In this document: positions 26,037 to 35,520 of the stretch, one piece after another
Numbering within the stretch: position 1 is the stretch's first letter
How the letters are laid out: the number at the start of each line of letters is the position of its first letter
NCBI RefSeq assembly: GCF_017163755.1
Contig: NZ_JAFIWC010000001.1
Coordinates: 186,001 to 250,000 of the forward strand
Direction: 5' to 3'
Source: Xanthomonas sp.
Lineage (GTDB): Bacteria; Pseudomonadota; Gammaproteobacteria; Xanthomonadales; Xanthomonadaceae
DNA length: 64,000 bases
Translations under genes and position numbers: made by a program
The notes under the pieces: generated by a model
Told to the model about the DNA's origin: nothing
Database searches by the model: none
Seen by the model: only the letters and a program-made list of their open reading frames with translations

Positions 26037-28485
26037 GTCGCAACCCTCCGGCGCCATCGGCCGTTCGTTCACTGGCCGATAGGATAGCAGCCGCCCGCCG
26101 CCGCTCCGCGGCGTCCCAGAACCGCGCCCGCCATGGCCGGCGTTCGCGCAGCTGCAGCCCGGCCCGGCCCACCCATACGCGCAGCGCGCCGGCCTCGGCC
26201 GTGGTCGCGACCTCGGCGCCGGCGTCCTGCCAGCGCTCGACCACCGCGGCGCGCGGATGCCCGAAGCGGTTGCCGTGGCCGGCCGAGATCAACGCCAGCC
26301 GCGCCCCGGTGGCGGCGACGAAGTCCGGTTGCGAGGAGCCGGCGCTGCCGTGGTGCGGCGGCAGCACCACGTCGGCACGCAACTCGGTGCGCGCCAGGCG
26401 CAGCAGCCGGGTCTCGATCACCTCGCCGATGTCTCCGGTCAGCAGCAGCGTCCCGAACGCGCTTTCCACCCGCAGCACGCAGCTCGATTCGTTGCCCAAG
26501 TAGGGGAATCCCGGCGTGGGGTGCAGGAAGCGGAAGCGCACGCCGTCCCAGGTCCAGCGCTCGCCGGCCACGCACGGCCGGTCGACCGCCAGCGGCGCGC
26601 CCGCCGGCGCCGCCGCACGCGCCACCGGCACCGCCGCGCGCACCGCCTCGAAGCCGCCGGCGTGGTCGTTGTCGCCATGGCTGATCACCGCCCGGTCCAG
26701 CCGCGACACGCCCAGGGCGTGCAGCGCCGGCACCACCGCGCGTTCGCCGGCATCGAAGCCGTCGGGAACGGCCGGGCCGGCGTCGTACAGCAGCTGGTGG
26801 TGCGCGGTGCGCAGCAGCACCGACAGGCCCTGCCCCACGTCGATCATCACCAGTTCCACCTCGCCGGGCGCCGGACGCTCCAGCGGCGGCCAGAACAGCG
26901 GCAGCCACAACAGCGCCGCCAGCGGCTTGCCGGGTACCGCGCGCGGCAGCAACAGCCAGAACGCGCCGAGCAGCGCCAGCGGCAACGCCCAGGCACGCGC
27001 TTCCGGCAGCCACCACAGCGCGAAGCGGCTGCTGCCGAGCGTCTCGAACAGCGGCCAGAGCAGATCGAAGCACCACGCCGCGCTGCGCCATGCCCAGGTC
27101 CCGGCGCCGGCATATAGCGCCTCCAGGGCAGTGCCGACCAGCGCCAGCGGCACCACCACCAGGCTCCACCACGGGATCGCAAGCAGGTTGGCGACCGGCC
27201 CTGCCGCCGACGCCTGCCCGAACAGCACCGTACTCAGCGGCAGCAGGCCCAGGGTGGCCACGCCCTGCGCGGACAGGAATTCGCGCAGCCGGCCGCGCCA
27301 GCCGTCCGCGCCCGCGCCCGCGCCGGGCATGCACCAGGCCAGCCAGGCCACGCCGACGAAGCTGAGCCAGAAGCCGGCGACCAGCACCGCCAGCGGATCG
27401 CACAGCAGGACCGCGATCGCCGCCAGCGCCAGCGCATCGACCACCCGCACCGGACGCCGCCACAACCGCGCCGCCACCACCACCGCGATCATCAGCAGCG
27501 TGCGCACGGTCGGCAGCGCCATGCCCGACAGCAGGGTATAGCCGCCGGCGCCTAGCAAGGCCAGCAGCGCTGCCGCCTGCAGCCTGGGCCAGCGCCGGCC
27601 CAGCCCCGGCCACAGCCGCCACAGGCCGGCGCCGAGCAGCGCGCAACCGCCGGCGACCAGCCCGACATGGAAGCCGGAGATCGCGATCAAGTGGGTCAGG
27701 CCGGCGGCGCGCAGGATGCGCCAGTCGCGGTCGTCCAGGCCGCGGGTGTCGCCCAGCGCAAGCGCCTGCACGTAGCGCGCCGACGGCGAAGCGACGCCGG
27801 CGCCGATGCGCGCGGACATGCGTTCGCGCCAGGCGTCGATGCCGCGCGCAGGCGCCAGCTCGCGCGCCTGCTGCGGCGCCTGCACGTAGCCGGCGGCGGC
27901 GATCCGCTGCGCCAGCGCATGCGCCTCGGCATCGAAGCCGCCGGGATTGCTGAGGCCGCGCGGCGCGCGCAGGCGCAGCGTCAAGCGCCAGCGTGCGCCG
28001 GCCTGCAGGCCGCTGCGCGGTCCGATGCGGCGGGCGCCGAACTCGTCGTACCACGCCAGTTGCAGCAGGCGCCCGCGCAGCAGCGCGGGCTGCGACGCGT
28101 CGTCGTCCACGCGCAGCAGGAAACGCGTGCGCCGCGGCTCCGGTTGCGGCAGATCGACCACCTGCCCGCTCACGCTGGCGGCGCGCCTTTCCCACTCCGG
28201 CGGCAGCTGCCGCGCCAGCACCCACCCCGCATGCAGGCCCAGCCAGCCGACGCCGAACAGCGCCGCACCGAGCCAGCGCCACCGCGGCGCGCGCAGCGCC
28301 AGCAACGCGCCGGCCAGCGCCAGCAGCGCGGACAGCGGCACCGGCGGCAGGCGCGGCAGCCACACCGCGGCCACCACGCCGGCCAGCAACCCCGCCGCCA
28401 CCGCGGCTCCGAACGGCGCAGTCGGCGGCGGCAGGCGCAGCGCCGCTAGCAGCGCCTGGTGCCACGGGATCGTGTGTGGCTGCAT
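25930..28485 (-). CDS. comEC: DNA internalization protein ComEC/Rec2
   Basis: ComEC, 851 residues in the frame given, is the inner-membrane channel for single-stranded DNA uptake during natural transformation. An N-terminal cluster of hydrophobic segments (~20-75) and an OB-like region with RFLLRVDDDASQPALLRGRL precede the Competence domain (LIAISGFHVGLVAG at ~270, LLSGMALPTVRTLLMI at ~325). The C-terminal metallo-beta-lactamase-like domain has MIDVGQGLSVLLRT, ISHGDNDHAGGFEAV and LPPHHGSAGSS. The last ~50 residues (from SASERTADG on) are low-complexity and overlap exbB in another frame, so the original end may lie nearer 26070. ATG 28485 is the first good start. Confidence 0.9.
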   Translation of the reverse strand: MQPHTIPWHQALLAALRLPPPTAPFGAAVAAGLLAGVVAAVWLPRLPPVPLSALLALAGALLALRAPRWRWLGAALFGVGWLGLHAGWVLARQLPPEWERRAASVSGQVVDLPQPEPRRTRFLLRVDDDASQPALLRGRLLQLAWYDEFGARRIGPRSGLQAGARWRLTLRLRAPRGLSNPGGFDAEAHALAQRIAAAGYVQAPQQARELAPARGIDAWRERMSARIGAGVASPSARYVQALALGDTRGLDDRDWRILRAAGLTHLIAISGFHVGLVAGGCALLGAGLWRLWPGLGRRWPRLQAAALLALLGAGGYTLLSGMALPTVRTLLMIAVVVAARLWRRPVRVVDALALAAIAVLLCDPLAVLVAGFWLSFVGVAWLAWCMPGAGAGADGWRGRLREFLSAQGVATLGLLPLSTVLFGQASAAGPVANLLAIPWWSLVVVPLALVGTALEALYAGAGTWAWRSAAWCFDLLWPLFETLGSSRFALWWLPEARAWALPLALLGAFWLLLPRAVPGKPLAALLWLPLFWPPLERPAPGEVELVMIDVGQGLSVLLRTAHHQLLYDAGPAVPDGFDAGERAVVPALHALGVSRLDRAVISHGDNDHAGGFEAVRAAVPVARAAAPAGAPLAVDRPCVAGERWTWDGVRFRFLHPTPGFPYLGNESSCVLRVESAFGTLLLTGDIGEVIETRLLRLARTELRADVVLPPHHGSAGSSQPDFVAATGARLALISAGHGNRFGHPRAAVVERWQDAGAEVATTAEAGALRVWVGRAGLQLRERRPWRARFWDAAERRRAAAILSASERTADGAGGLRRVGTGQGRWLADGAAAVVGRGGAGDRAGTVLEPAP

Positions 28486-28977
28486 CGTCGGCGCCCTCCT
28501 GGCGCGTGCGTATCCCTGGTGTCTTGGCTGGACGGCGGCCGTCGCGATCAGGCGCGCGACCTGCGCCGAGACGCGCCGGACAGCGTCGCCAGCCACAGCA
28601 TCGCCGTCGGCGATGCCGCCGGCTATCGGGCAAGCCGGACAAGCCGTGTAGGAATTCGCCGGATGCATGCGCGGGTTCGCGCTGGCCAGCGGTGTCGTGC
28701 CGACCATCGAAGCGCCGGCGACCACGCGCTTCCAGCGGCAATCCATGGCGGCGACGGTCCGCGCGCCCGCTCGCCGACACCGACGCGGCGGTCGCAGGAC
28801 GTAGCCAGGCTCCTACAGCGCCCTCATCTTCGCAGGCAGCGAAATGCCGCATGAGCGGCCGCGGGCGATCCGGGCCTTAGGTCCGACAGGCGCTTCAATG
28901 TCGCGACCGATGGCCAAGGCCAAAGCCCGCGAGTCGCCCCCATCCCGCGCGATCTGCGATCGGCGGGAAGGAAAACG
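28486..28977. other. Gene-free stretch between comEC and lolD
   Basis: About 490 bases upstream of comEC and downstream of lolD. No gene is supported. It includes, near 28899-28922, the motif TGTCGCGACCGATGGCC with AAGGCC that recurs near 63447. A comEC promoter should lie here but I could not pick a convincing one. Confidence 0.5.
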
Positions 28978-29733
28978 CTAGACGTCGGCCGCAGCCAGTT
29001 CGCGCAGCTTGCCTTCGTGCAGCTCCAGCACCCGGTCGAGCTTGCGCGCCAGGCTGCGGTCGTGGGTCACCAGCGCCAGGCTCGTGCCGTGGGCGCGGTT
29101 GAGTTCGAGCATCAGCGCGAACACGTTGGCCGCGGTCTTGTCGTCCAGATTGCCGGTCGGCTCGTCGCCGAGCACGCAGGCCGGGCGGTTGACCAGCGCG
29201 CGCGCCACCGCCGCGCGCTGGCGTTCGCCGCCCGACAGCTCGCCGGGCTTGTGCTCCAGCCGATGCCCCAGGCCCACCGATTCCAGCAAGGCGCGCGCGC
29301 GCGCGTCGGCGTCCTTGACCTCGGCGCCGCCGAGCAGCACCGGCATCATCACGTTCTCCAGCGCGGTGAACTCCGGCAGCAGGTGATGGAACTGGTAGAC
29401 GAAGCCGAGCGAGCGGTTGCGCAGCTGGCCGCGCGCCGCATCGCTCAGCGCCGACATGCGCTGCCCGGCCACGTACACCTCGCCGGCAGTGGGCACGTCG
29501 AGCCCGCCGAGCAGGTGCAGCAGCGTGCTCTTGCCGGCGCCGGACGCACCGACGATGGCCACGGTCTCGCCCGGCGCCACGCTCAGGTCCAGCCCGTCGA
29601 ACACCGGCGTGCGCATCTTGCCCTCGGCGTAGGTCTTGCCCAGGCCTTCGGCGCGGATCGCCGCATCGGCACGCTGTGGCTTTTGCACTTCCGAGTCCCG
29701 AGTCCCGAGTCCCATGTCCCGATGCTCATTCAT
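28978..29733 (-). CDS. lolD: Lipoprotein-releasing ABC transporter ATP-binding protein LolD
   Basis: LolD, up to 251 residues, is the ATPase of LolCDE, which extracts outer-membrane lipoproteins from the inner membrane for LolA. Walker [19 protein letters not shown] (~62-79), Q-loop [17 protein letters not shown], signature [15 protein letters not shown] (~164) and Walker [13 protein letters not shown] (~184) are intact. The ATG at 29733 overlaps the lolC stop by 8 bp; ATG 29715 is an alternative. The first ~20 residues are encoded by a GGGACTC heptamer repeat and are absent from typical LolD, whose homology begins at [11 protein letters not shown] (~25). Confidence 0.95.
   Translation of the reverse strand: MNEHRDMGLGTRDSEVQKPQRADAAIRAEGLGKTYAEGKMRTPVFDGLDLSVAPGETVAIVGASGAGKSTLLHLLGGLDVPTAGEVYVAGQRMSALSDAARGQLRNRSLGFVYQFHHLLPEFTALENVMMPVLLGGAEVKDADARARALLESVGLGHRLEHKPGELSGGERQRAAVARALVNRPACVLGDEPTGNLDDKTAANVFALMLELNRAHGTSLALVTHDRSLARKLDRVLELHEGKLRELAAADV
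29691..29722 (-). repeat. (GGGACTC)n heptamer repeat inside the lolD start region
   Basis: On the minus (coding) strand there are four GGG runs spaced by four bases: GGG-ACAT-GGG-ACTC-GGG-ACTC-GGG. This fits the classical intramolecular G-quadruplex pattern. It lies between the two possible lolD start codons and the conserved part of the protein. Confidence 0.75.
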
Positions 29734-30970
29734 AACGCAGCGCCTCCGCCGGTTGCGTACGCGCCGCGCGCCAGGCCGGATACAGCGTGGCCACGAAGCT
29801 CATCAGCAGCGCGACGAGGGTGATCACCACCACGTCGTGCGGCTGCATGTCGGTCGGCAGGCCGGTGATGTAGTAGACGTCCTCCGGCAGCAGCTTGACG
29901 TTGAACACCGCCTCGATCGCGCCGAGGATGCGCTCCAGGTTCAAGGTCAGCACGATGCCGCCGATCACCCCGGCCACGGTGCCGATCACGCCGATCAGCG
30001 TGCCCTGCACCATGAACACCTGCATCACCCCGCCCGGGCTCAGCCCCAGCGTGCGCAGGATCGCGATGTCGGCCTGCTTGTCGGTGACCAGCATCACCTG
30101 CGAGGACACCAGGTTGAACGCGCCCATCGCGATGATCAGCGACAGCAGGATGCCCATCACCGTCTTTTCCATCTTCAGCGAGTGGTAGAGGTTGGCGTTC
30201 TCCCGGGTCCAGTCGCTGACCAGGTAGTTGCCGTGCAGGTTCAGCGCCAGGTCGCGGGCCACGCTCCAGGCCAGGTCCATGTCGTGCAGCTTCAGGCGCA
30301 CGCCGGTGACGCCATCGCCCATGCGCAGCACGCGCTGCATGTCCTGCATGTCGGTCACCGCCAGGCCGCGGTCGATCTCGTTGTAGCCGGCCTCGAAGAT
30401 GCCGCTGACGGTGAAGCGCTTGAGCTTGGGCAGCACGCCGACCGGCGAGCCCTGGAAGTCGGACAGGGTCACCACCACCTGGTCGCCCACGCCCACGCCC
30501 AGCCACAGCGCCAGTTCCTGGCCGAGCAGGATGTTGTAGGAGCCGGGGGTGAGGCTGTCGACCGAGCCCTGCTTCATCTTCTGCGCCAGCACCGAGACCT
30601 TGGCCTCTTCCGCCGGCAGGATGCCGCGCACCATCGCCGGCTGGTTGCGGCTGCCGGACAGCAGCGCTTCCTTCTCGATGTACGGCGCGGCGCCGGCCAC
30701 GCGCGGATCGCGCCTGGCCACGTCGATCGCGTGCTGCCAGTCCTCCAGCGGGGCGCCCTGCGCGCTGACCGTGGCGTGCGCGGCCATCTGCAGCAGGCGG
30801 TCGCGGATCTCCTTCTGGAAACCGCTCATCACCGCCAGGGTGGTGATCAGCACGGTGACCCCCAGGGCGATGCCCAGGATCGACGCCATCGAGATGAAGG
30901 AGATGAAGTTGTTGCGGCGCTTGGCGCGCAGGTAGCGCAGGCCGATGGCCACGGGAAGGGGTTTGAACAT
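29726..30970 (-). CDS. lolC: Lipoprotein-releasing ABC transporter permease (LolC/LolE family)
   Basis: A 414-residue FtsX-like permease of the LolCDE complex. A first membrane helix (~23-48, following [20 protein letters not shown]) leads to a large periplasmic MacB-like domain (~50-260), then three helices near 270-300, 315-345 and 372-400. [20 protein letters not shown] and the C-terminal [19 protein letters not shown] region are family signatures. Only one permease gene is present, so the complex may use a single LolF-like subunit as a homodimer; I cannot rule out a second permease elsewhere. ATG 30970 is chosen; a GTG 9 bp upstream also exists. Confidence 0.94.
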   Translation of the reverse strand: MFKPLPVAIGLRYLRAKRRNNFISFISMASILGIALGVTVLITTLAVMSGFQKEIRDRLLQMAAHATVSAQGAPLEDWQHAIDVARRDPRVAGAAPYIEKEALLSGSRNQPAMVRGILPAEEAKVSVLAQKMKQGSVDSLTPGSYNILLGQELALWLGVGVGDQVVVTLSDFQGSPVGVLPKLKRFTVSGIFEAGYNEIDRGLAVTDMQDMQRVLRMGDGVTGVRLKLHDMDLAWSVARDLALNLHGNYLVSDWTRENANLYHSLKMEKTVMGILLSLIIAMGAFNLVSSQVMLVTDKQADIAILRTLGLSPGGVMQVFMVQGTLIGVIGTVAGVIGGIVLTLNLERILGAIEAVFNVKLLPEDVYYITGLPTDMQPHDVVVITLVALLMSFVATLYPAWRAARTQPAEALRYE

Positions 30971-30992
30971 GGGCGCCACCGTTCAGGGGACG

Positions 30993-31442
30993 CTATGGTG
31001 CCATCTGCGGTGGCGCAGACGAAGCGGCACGTGCATGAGCGGCCAGACGCAGTTCACGTCGCGCCGCCGCCGGCAGCGTGTCCGGCCACCACGCCAGCCG
31101 CCGCACCCTGCCGTGCCGGTCGCGCCAGCGCACGAACGCCAGCGGCCCGCGCCAGTCCACCTGCAGTTCCTCCACCGCCTGGCCGTCGACCGTGGCCGCG
31201 CCGGCCGCCGGAATGGTCAGCGCGCGCGACGGCCGCCGCGCTTCGCGCCGCAGCAGCGCGGCCCCGTACAGCATGGCGCCCAGCGCCGCCGGCCAGGCCA
31301 GCAGCGGCGCCAGGTCCGACAGCAGCAGCGAAACCGGCGCCAGCAGCGTCAACAGCCCCAGCGCGGCGAGCAGCCAGCGCGAGGGGCGCCATTCAAGCCG
31401 GCAAGGCGCGGATGGTGGCGATGAGTTCGGCGGCGCGCGCAT
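30993..31442 (-). CDS. ygfX: YgfX/CptA-like membrane protein
   Basis: A 149-residue protein with two closely spaced membrane helices (~24-42 and ~46-64) and a soluble C-terminal domain containing [16 protein letters not shown] and [21 protein letters not shown], the pattern of YgfX (CptA). In E. coli YgfX is encoded next to sdhE (ygfY); it was proposed as a toxin inhibiting FtsZ/MreB, and alternatively linked to SdhE/flavinylation. Here it overlaps sdhE by 50 bp, preserving that pairing. The start at 31442 is the first ATG; a later start would remove the overlap. The toxin role is not shown by the sequence. Confidence 0.75.
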   Translation of the reverse strand: MRAPPNSSPPSAPCRLEWRPSRWLLAALGLLTLLAPVSLLLSDLAPLLAWPAALGAMLYGAALLRREARRPSRALTIPAAGAATVDGQAVEELQVDWRGPLAFVRWRDRHGRVRRLAWWPDTLPAAARRELRLAAHARAASSAPPQMAP

Positions 31443-31641
31443 CGGGACAGGCCTCGTAGCCCATGAACCAGCGCCACAACTTATCGTCCTCGCAATCGAG
31501 CAGGTATAGGAAAACCCCGCGCTCGGCCTCGGAAGCCTGCACCCAGCGGCGGTCCAGGTAGCGGCCGAACAGCTGGTCCAGCTCGCGCATGCCGCGCCGG
31601 CAGCGCCAGCGCAGCTTCTTCAGTTCGGTGGCTTCGTCCAT
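31393..31641 (-). CDS. sdhE: Succinate dehydrogenase assembly factor SdhE
   Basis: An 82-residue SdhE (YgfY/Sdh5, DUF339) protein that promotes covalent FAD attachment to SdhA. The five-helix bundle is recognisable, with the conserved R-G-x-x-E motif in [17 protein letters not shown] (~13-29) and [20 protein letters not shown] (~43-62). The ATG at 31641 matches homologues. It lies 112 bp downstream of sdhB on the same strand, which supports function with the sdh operon, and overlaps ygfX at its 3' end. Confidence 0.95.
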   Translation of the reverse strand: MDEATELKKLRWRCRRGMRELDQLFGRYLDRRWVQASEAERGVFLYLLDCEDDKLWRWFMGYEACPDARAAELIATIRALPA

Positions 31642-31752
31642 CGCATCGCCCTGCTGCTGAGCGGCCGCCGCCGCCAACGAACGCGGCACCGTACCCGAAG
31701 GCCGATGCCGCGCAATCCGACGGGCGCGCCCGTCGTGTGGGTCCGCCGCGTA

Positions 31753-32535
31753 TCAGGCGCGGCGCGCCATCATCAGCTTCTTGATCTCGGCGATCGCCAG
31801 CGCCGGGTTCAGGCCCTTCGGGCAGGTCCGCGCGCAGTTCATGATGGTGTGGCAGCGGTACAGCTTGAACGGGTCTTCCAGGTCGTCCAGGCGCGCACCG
31901 GTGTCCTCGTCGCGCGAGTCGATGATCCAGCGGTAGGCCTGCAGCAGGATCGCCGGGCCCAGGTAGCGCTCGCCGTTCCACCAGTAGCTCGGGCAGCTGG
32001 TCGAGCAGCATGCGCACAGGATGCATTCGTACAGGCCGTCGAGCTTCTTGCGGTCTTCCGGCGACTGCAGCCGCTCGCGGTCCGGCGGCGGCGGGGTCTG
32101 GGTGCGGATCCACGGCTTGATCGACGCGTACTGCGCGTAGAAGTGGGTCAGGTCCGGCACCAGGTCCTTGATCACGTCCATGTGCGGCAGCGGGTAGATC
32201 GGCACCTCGGCCTTGTGGCAGTCGGCGATCGCACGGGTGCAGGCCAGCGTGTTGGTGCCGTCGATGTTCATCGCGCACGAGCCGCAGATGCCCTCGCGGC
32301 ACGAACGGCGGAAGGTCAGCGTCGGATCGATCTCGTTCTTGATCTTGATCAGCGCGTCCAGGACCATCGGGCCGCACGCGTCCAGGTCGATTTCGTAGGT
32401 ATCGGTGCGCGGATTGCTGTCGTCGTCCGGATTCCAGCGGTAGATCTTGAAGGTGCGCGCGTTCTTCGCGCCCTTGGCCGGGAAGTGCTTGCCCTTGCCG
32501 ATCTTGGAATTCTTGGGGAGGGTGAACTCTGCCAT
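31753..32535 (-). CDS. sdhB: Succinate dehydrogenase iron-sulfur subunit
   Basis: SdhB, 260 residues, carries electrons from FADH2 to quinone in complex II. The 2Fe-2S ligands lie in [14 protein letters not shown] (~78-91) with the distal Cys in NTLACTRA. The 4Fe-4S and 3Fe-4S ligands lie in [16 protein letters not shown] (~170-185) and [17 protein letters not shown] (~228-244). It follows sdhA but is separated from it by a 104-bp spacer filled with an inverted quadruplex-type repeat (32548-32633), which is unusual inside an operon. Confidence 0.97.
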   Translation of the reverse strand: MAEFTLPKNSKIGKGKHFPAKGAKNARTFKIYRWNPDDDSNPRTDTYEIDLDACGPMVLDALIKIKNEIDPTLTFRRSCREGICGSCAMNIDGTNTLACTRAIADCHKAEVPIYPLPHMDVIKDLVPDLTHFYAQYASIKPWIRTQTPPPPDRERLQSPEDRKKLDGLYECILCACCSTSCPSYWWNGERYLGPAILLQAYRWIIDSRDEDTGARLDDLEDPFKLYRCHTIMNCARTCPKGLNPALAIAEIKKLMMARRA

Positions 32536-32547
32536 GGCTTTTAAAAT

Positions 32548-32633
32548 CCGGGATTGGGGATTAGGGATTGGGGATACGGCGAGAGCAGGAAGCGAAGGGT
32601 TTCGAATCCCGAATCACCAATCCCCAATCCCGG
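32548..32633. repeat. Inverted GGGATT repeat between sdhA and sdhB
   Basis: CCGGGATTGGGGA (32548-32560) is perfectly complementary to TCCCCAATCCCGG (32621-32633). The left arm continues as GGATTAGGGATTGGGGAT. One arm therefore has four G runs separated by ATT/ATTA, a canonical quadruplex motif, and the two arms together make a long hairpin. It occupies almost the whole sdhA-sdhB gap. Confidence 0.85.
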
Positions 32634-32639
32634 CTTTGG

Positions 32640-34430
32640 TCAGTAGACGCGCGGTTTCGGCGGCACCACGTCAACGTCCTTGCTGAGCGTGTACATGTGC
32701 ACCGGGCGGTAGTCGAAGCTGCACTGGCCCTTGTCGTCGACGGTGACCAGCGTGTGCTTCTGCCAGTTGACGTCGTCGCGGTCCGGGAAGTCCTCGTGCG
32801 CGTGCGCGCCGCGGCTTTCCTTGCGCTGCTCGGCCGAGTTGATCGTCGCCACCGCGTTGAGCAGCAGGTTGTTCAGCTCGTAGGTCTCGATCAGGTCGGA
32901 GTTCCAGACCAGCGACCGGTCGGAGACCTTCACGTCCTCGAAGGTGGCGAAGATCTCGGCCATCTTGTCCACGCCTTCCTTCAGCGTCTTGCTGGTGCGG
33001 AACACCGCCGCGTCGGACTGCATCGTGCGCTGCATCTTGTCGCGGATCACCGAGGTCGGCGTGGAGCCGTTGGCGTTGCGCAGCTTGTCCAGCAGCGACA
33101 GCGCCTTGTCGCAGGAATCGCCGGCCAGGGTCTTGTGCGGCATGCCGGTCTTGATCGTCTCGGCGCAGCGGTTGGCCACCGCGCGGCCGAACACCACCAG
33201 GTCGAGCAGCGAATTGGAACCCAGGCGGTTGGCGCCGTGCACCGACACGCAGGCCGCCTCGCCGATCGCGTACAGGCCCGGCACCACCGAATCGGGGTCG
33301 TCGCCGTTCTTGCGCACCACTTCGCCGTGGTAGTTGGTCGGGATGCCGCCCATGTTGTAGTGCACGGTCGGGATCACCGGGATCGGCTGCTTGGCCACGT
33401 CGACGCCGGCGAAGATGTGCGCGCTCTCGGCGATGCCCGGCAGCTTCTCGTTGATCACCTCCGGGCCGAGGTGGGTCAGGTCGAGCAGGATGTGGTCCTT
33501 GTGCTCGCCGACGCCGCGGCCTTCGCGGATCTCGATGGTCATCGAGCGCGACACCACGTCGCGCGAGGCCAGGTCCTTGTAGTGCGGCGCGTAGCGCTCC
33601 ATGAAGCGCTCGCCGTTGCTGTTGCGCAGGATGCCGCCTTCGCCGCGCACGCCCTCGGTGATCAGGCAGCCGGCGCCGTAGATGCCGGTGGGGTGGAACT
33701 GCACGAACTCCATGTCCTGCATCGGCAGCCCGGCGCGCATCACCAGCCCGCCGCCGTCGCCGGTGCAGGTGTGCGCCGAGGTGGCGCTGAAGTAGGCGCG
33801 GCCGTAGCCGCCGGTGGCCAGCACCACGCCGTGGGCGCGGAACAGGTGCAGCGAGCCTTCGGCCATGTCCAGCGCCAGCACGCCGCGGCATACGCCTTCT
33901 TCGTCGAAGATCAGGTCCAGCGCGAAGTACTCGATCATGAAGCGCGCGTCGCGCGCCAGCGACTGCTGGTACAGCGTGTGCAGCATCGCGTGGCCGGTGC
34001 GGTCGGCCGCCGCGCAGGTGCGCTGCGCCGACGGGCCTTCGCCGTACTTGGTGGTCATGCCGCCGAACGGACGCTGGTAGATTTTGCCGTCCTCGGTGCG
34101 GCTGAACGGCACGCCGTAGTGCTCCAGCTCGATGATCGCCGGGATCGCCTCGCGGCACATGTACTCGATCGCGTCCTGGTCGCCCAGCCAGTCCGAACCC
34201 TTGATGGTGTCGTAGAAGTGGTAGCGCCAGTCGTCCTCGCCCATGTTGCCGAGCGCGGCGGAGATGCCGCCCTGCGCGGCCACGGTGTGCGAACGGGTCG
34301 GGAAGACCTTGGTCAGGCAGACGGTCTGCAGCCCCTTGGCGGCCAGGCCGAAGGTGGCGCGCAATCCGGCGCCGCCGGCGCCGACCACGACCATGTCGTA
34401 CTTGTGTTCGGTGATCTTGTAAGCGGACAT
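32640..34430 (-). CDS. sdhA: Succinate dehydrogenase flavoprotein subunit
   Basis: SdhA, 596 residues, oxidises succinate to fumarate in the TCA cycle. The FAD-binding dinucleotide motif is [17 protein letters not shown] (~14-30). [16 protein letters not shown] (~48-63) contains the His that carries covalent FAD. The active-site region is seen in [22 protein letters not shown] (~241-262) and [20 protein letters not shown] (~388-407). It has full length and a typical start [20 protein letters not shown]. It lies 34 bp after sdhD; sdhB follows after the repeat-filled spacer. Confidence 0.97.
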   Translation of the reverse strand: MSAYKITEHKYDMVVVGAGGAGLRATFGLAAKGLQTVCLTKVFPTRSHTVAAQGGISAALGNMGEDDWRYHFYDTIKGSDWLGDQDAIEYMCREAIPAIIELEHYGVPFSRTEDGKIYQRPFGGMTTKYGEGPSAQRTCAAADRTGHAMLHTLYQQSLARDARFMIEYFALDLIFDEEGVCRGVLALDMAEGSLHLFRAHGVVLATGGYGRAYFSATSAHTCTGDGGGLVMRAGLPMQDMEFVQFHPTGIYGAGCLITEGVRGEGGILRNSNGERFMERYAPHYKDLASRDVVSRSMTIEIREGRGVGEHKDHILLDLTHLGPEVINEKLPGIAESAHIFAGVDVAKQPIPVIPTVHYNMGGIPTNYHGEVVRKNGDDPDSVVPGLYAIGEAACVSVHGANRLGSNSLLDLVVFGRAVANRCAETIKTGMPHKTLAGDSCDKALSLLDKLRNANGSTPTSVIRDKMQRTMQSDAAVFRTSKTLKEGVDKMAEIFATFEDVKVSDRSLVWNSDLIETYELNNLLLNAVATINSAEQRKESRGAHAHEDFPDRDDVNWQKHTLVTVDDKGQCSFDYRPVHMYTLSKDVDVVPPKPRVY

Positions 34431-34464
34431 CGAATTCTGGATTCCTAGGTGGGTCGCCGGCGGA

Positions 34465-34851
34465 TCAGGCGATGCCGAGCGCGATGCGCGCCACGGCGAA
34501 CACGCTGACGATGGCGCCGAGCACGGCGACGAAGCGCACGATGGTCTGCGCCGCGAGGGCCAGCAGCGAGGTATGCACGTAGTCCTCCAGCACCACCTGC
34601 ATGCCCAGCTGCGCATGCCAGAAGGAGGCGATGAGGAAGCCGACCAGCAGGATCGCGTTCCACGGCTTGGCCACCGCCTCGGTGGCGGCCACGTAGTCCG
34701 AGCCGATCAGGCTCAGCACGAAGATCAGGAACCAGATCGACAGCGGCACCAGCGCGGTGGCGGTCAGGCGCTGCACCACGAAATGCTCGGTGCCGGTCTT
34801 GGCGGCGCCGAGGCCGCGGACGTTCTTCAGCGGAGTGCGGTAACGGTTCAT
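34465..34851 (-). CDS. sdhD: Succinate dehydrogenase hydrophobic membrane anchor subunit
   Basis: SdhD, 128 residues, has three membrane helices (~28-48, ~63-83, ~101-124) that with SdhC bind haem b and ubiquinone. The N-terminal [30 protein letters not shown] region and [17 protein letters not shown] (~79-95, haem-His and quinone-site Asp/Tyr equivalents) are diagnostic. It overlaps the sdhC stop by 4 bp (ATGA). Confidence 0.95.
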   Translation of the reverse strand: MNRYRTPLKNVRGLGAAKTGTEHFVVQRLTATALVPLSIWFLIFVLSLIGSDYVAATEAVAKPWNAILLVGFLIASFWHAQLGMQVVLEDYVHTSLLALAAQTIVRFVAVLGAIVSVFAVARIALGIA

Positions 34852-35240
34852 GCGCCGGCTCCCAGCAACACGTAGGCCCAGACGGCGGCGGTCAGCACGA
34901 AGCTGAGGATCACCGACAGCCAGCCGATGGTGACGAACGAGCGCACCGCGTAGCCCTGGCCGAAGTCCTGCAGGATGTGGCGCAGGCCGCCGAACAGGTG
35001 GAAGGCGAAGCACCAGGTCCAGCCGAACAGGAACACCTGGCCGTACCAGGCGCCGGCGAGGTCGCGGAAACAGTTCCAGGAGGCCGGGCCGAGCATCAGC
35101 GTCAGCAGCGCGGCGGCGATCACCAGCGCGCCGATCGCCAGCACGATGCCGGTGACTCGATTCAGGATCGAGGTCACCATCTGGATCTGCCAGCGATAGA
35201 CCTGCAGGTGGGGGGACAGAGGACGTTCGCGGATAGCCAT
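34848..35240 (-). CDS. sdhC: Succinate dehydrogenase cytochrome b556 subunit
   Basis: SdhC, 130 residues, with RPLSPHLQVYRWQIQMVTSI (~6-25) forming the quinone-site N-terminus and three membrane helices (~30-52, ~65-88, ~108-128). The haem ligand is the His in AFHLFGGLRHILQDFG (~80-95). ATG 35240 fits homologues; an in-frame upstream extension rich in Gln/Arg is not part of the family. It is followed by sdhD with a 4-bp overlap and preceded by the SDHAF4-like gene. Confidence 0.95.
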   Translation of the reverse strand: MAIRERPLSPHLQVYRWQIQMVTSILNRVTGIVLAIGALVIAAALLTLMLGPASWNCFRDLAGAWYGQVFLFGWTWCFAFHLFGGLRHILQDFGQGYAVRSFVTIGWLSVILSFVLTAAVWAYVLLGAGA

Positions 35241-35300
35241 TCGCTGGGCTCGTTGTCTCGGCTGGGCGGCGTGCTTAGGGCCGCGTTGGCTCAATGCTGC

Positions 35301-35471
35301 TCAAAAATCGATGCAGCGTCCGTTTTTCTCCCAGTCGCCGTAGCGCGTCGGCTCGAGGCCGCCGCGACCGCCGATCTCCCGTGGCGCAGGCGCCGCTTCC
35401 GGAGTGTCCTCCTCGGCGGGTCGCTGCGTTTCGGTATCGGGCTCGGGTGTGGGGGTTGGTTGGCCTATCAT
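35301..35471 (-). CDS. DUF1674 / SDHAF4-type succinate dehydrogenase assembly factor
   Basis: A 56-residue protein. The N-terminal half is Pro/Glu/Thr rich and disordered; the C-terminus is the highly conserved DUF1674 block GGRGGLEPTRYGDWEKNGRC followed by IDF. This matches mitochondrial SDHAF4 (Sdh8), which binds flavinylated SdhA and protects it before assembly. It is the first gene of the sdh transcript, 60 bp before sdhC, directly after a strong promoter (35492-35520). Its position supports a role in complex II assembly here; activity in bacteria is inferred from the family. Confidence 0.88.
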   Translation of the reverse strand: MIGQPTPTPEPDTETQRPAEEDTPEAAPAPREIGGRGGLEPTRYGDWEKNGRCIDF

Positions 35472-35491
35472 GCGGGTCTCACAACAATGTA

Positions 35492-35520
35492 ATTTTAGTC
35501 CTCCCCCTCGTGCCTGACAA
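35492..35520 (-). promoter_or_regulatory. Promoter of the sdh operon
   Basis: On the minus strand TTGTCA (35520-35515), a 17-nt spacer and TAAAAT (35497-35492), each one mismatch from consensus. It sits about 21 nt before the ATG of the SDHAF4-like gene and overlaps the first codons of the divergent ygfZ. Confidence 0.65.
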
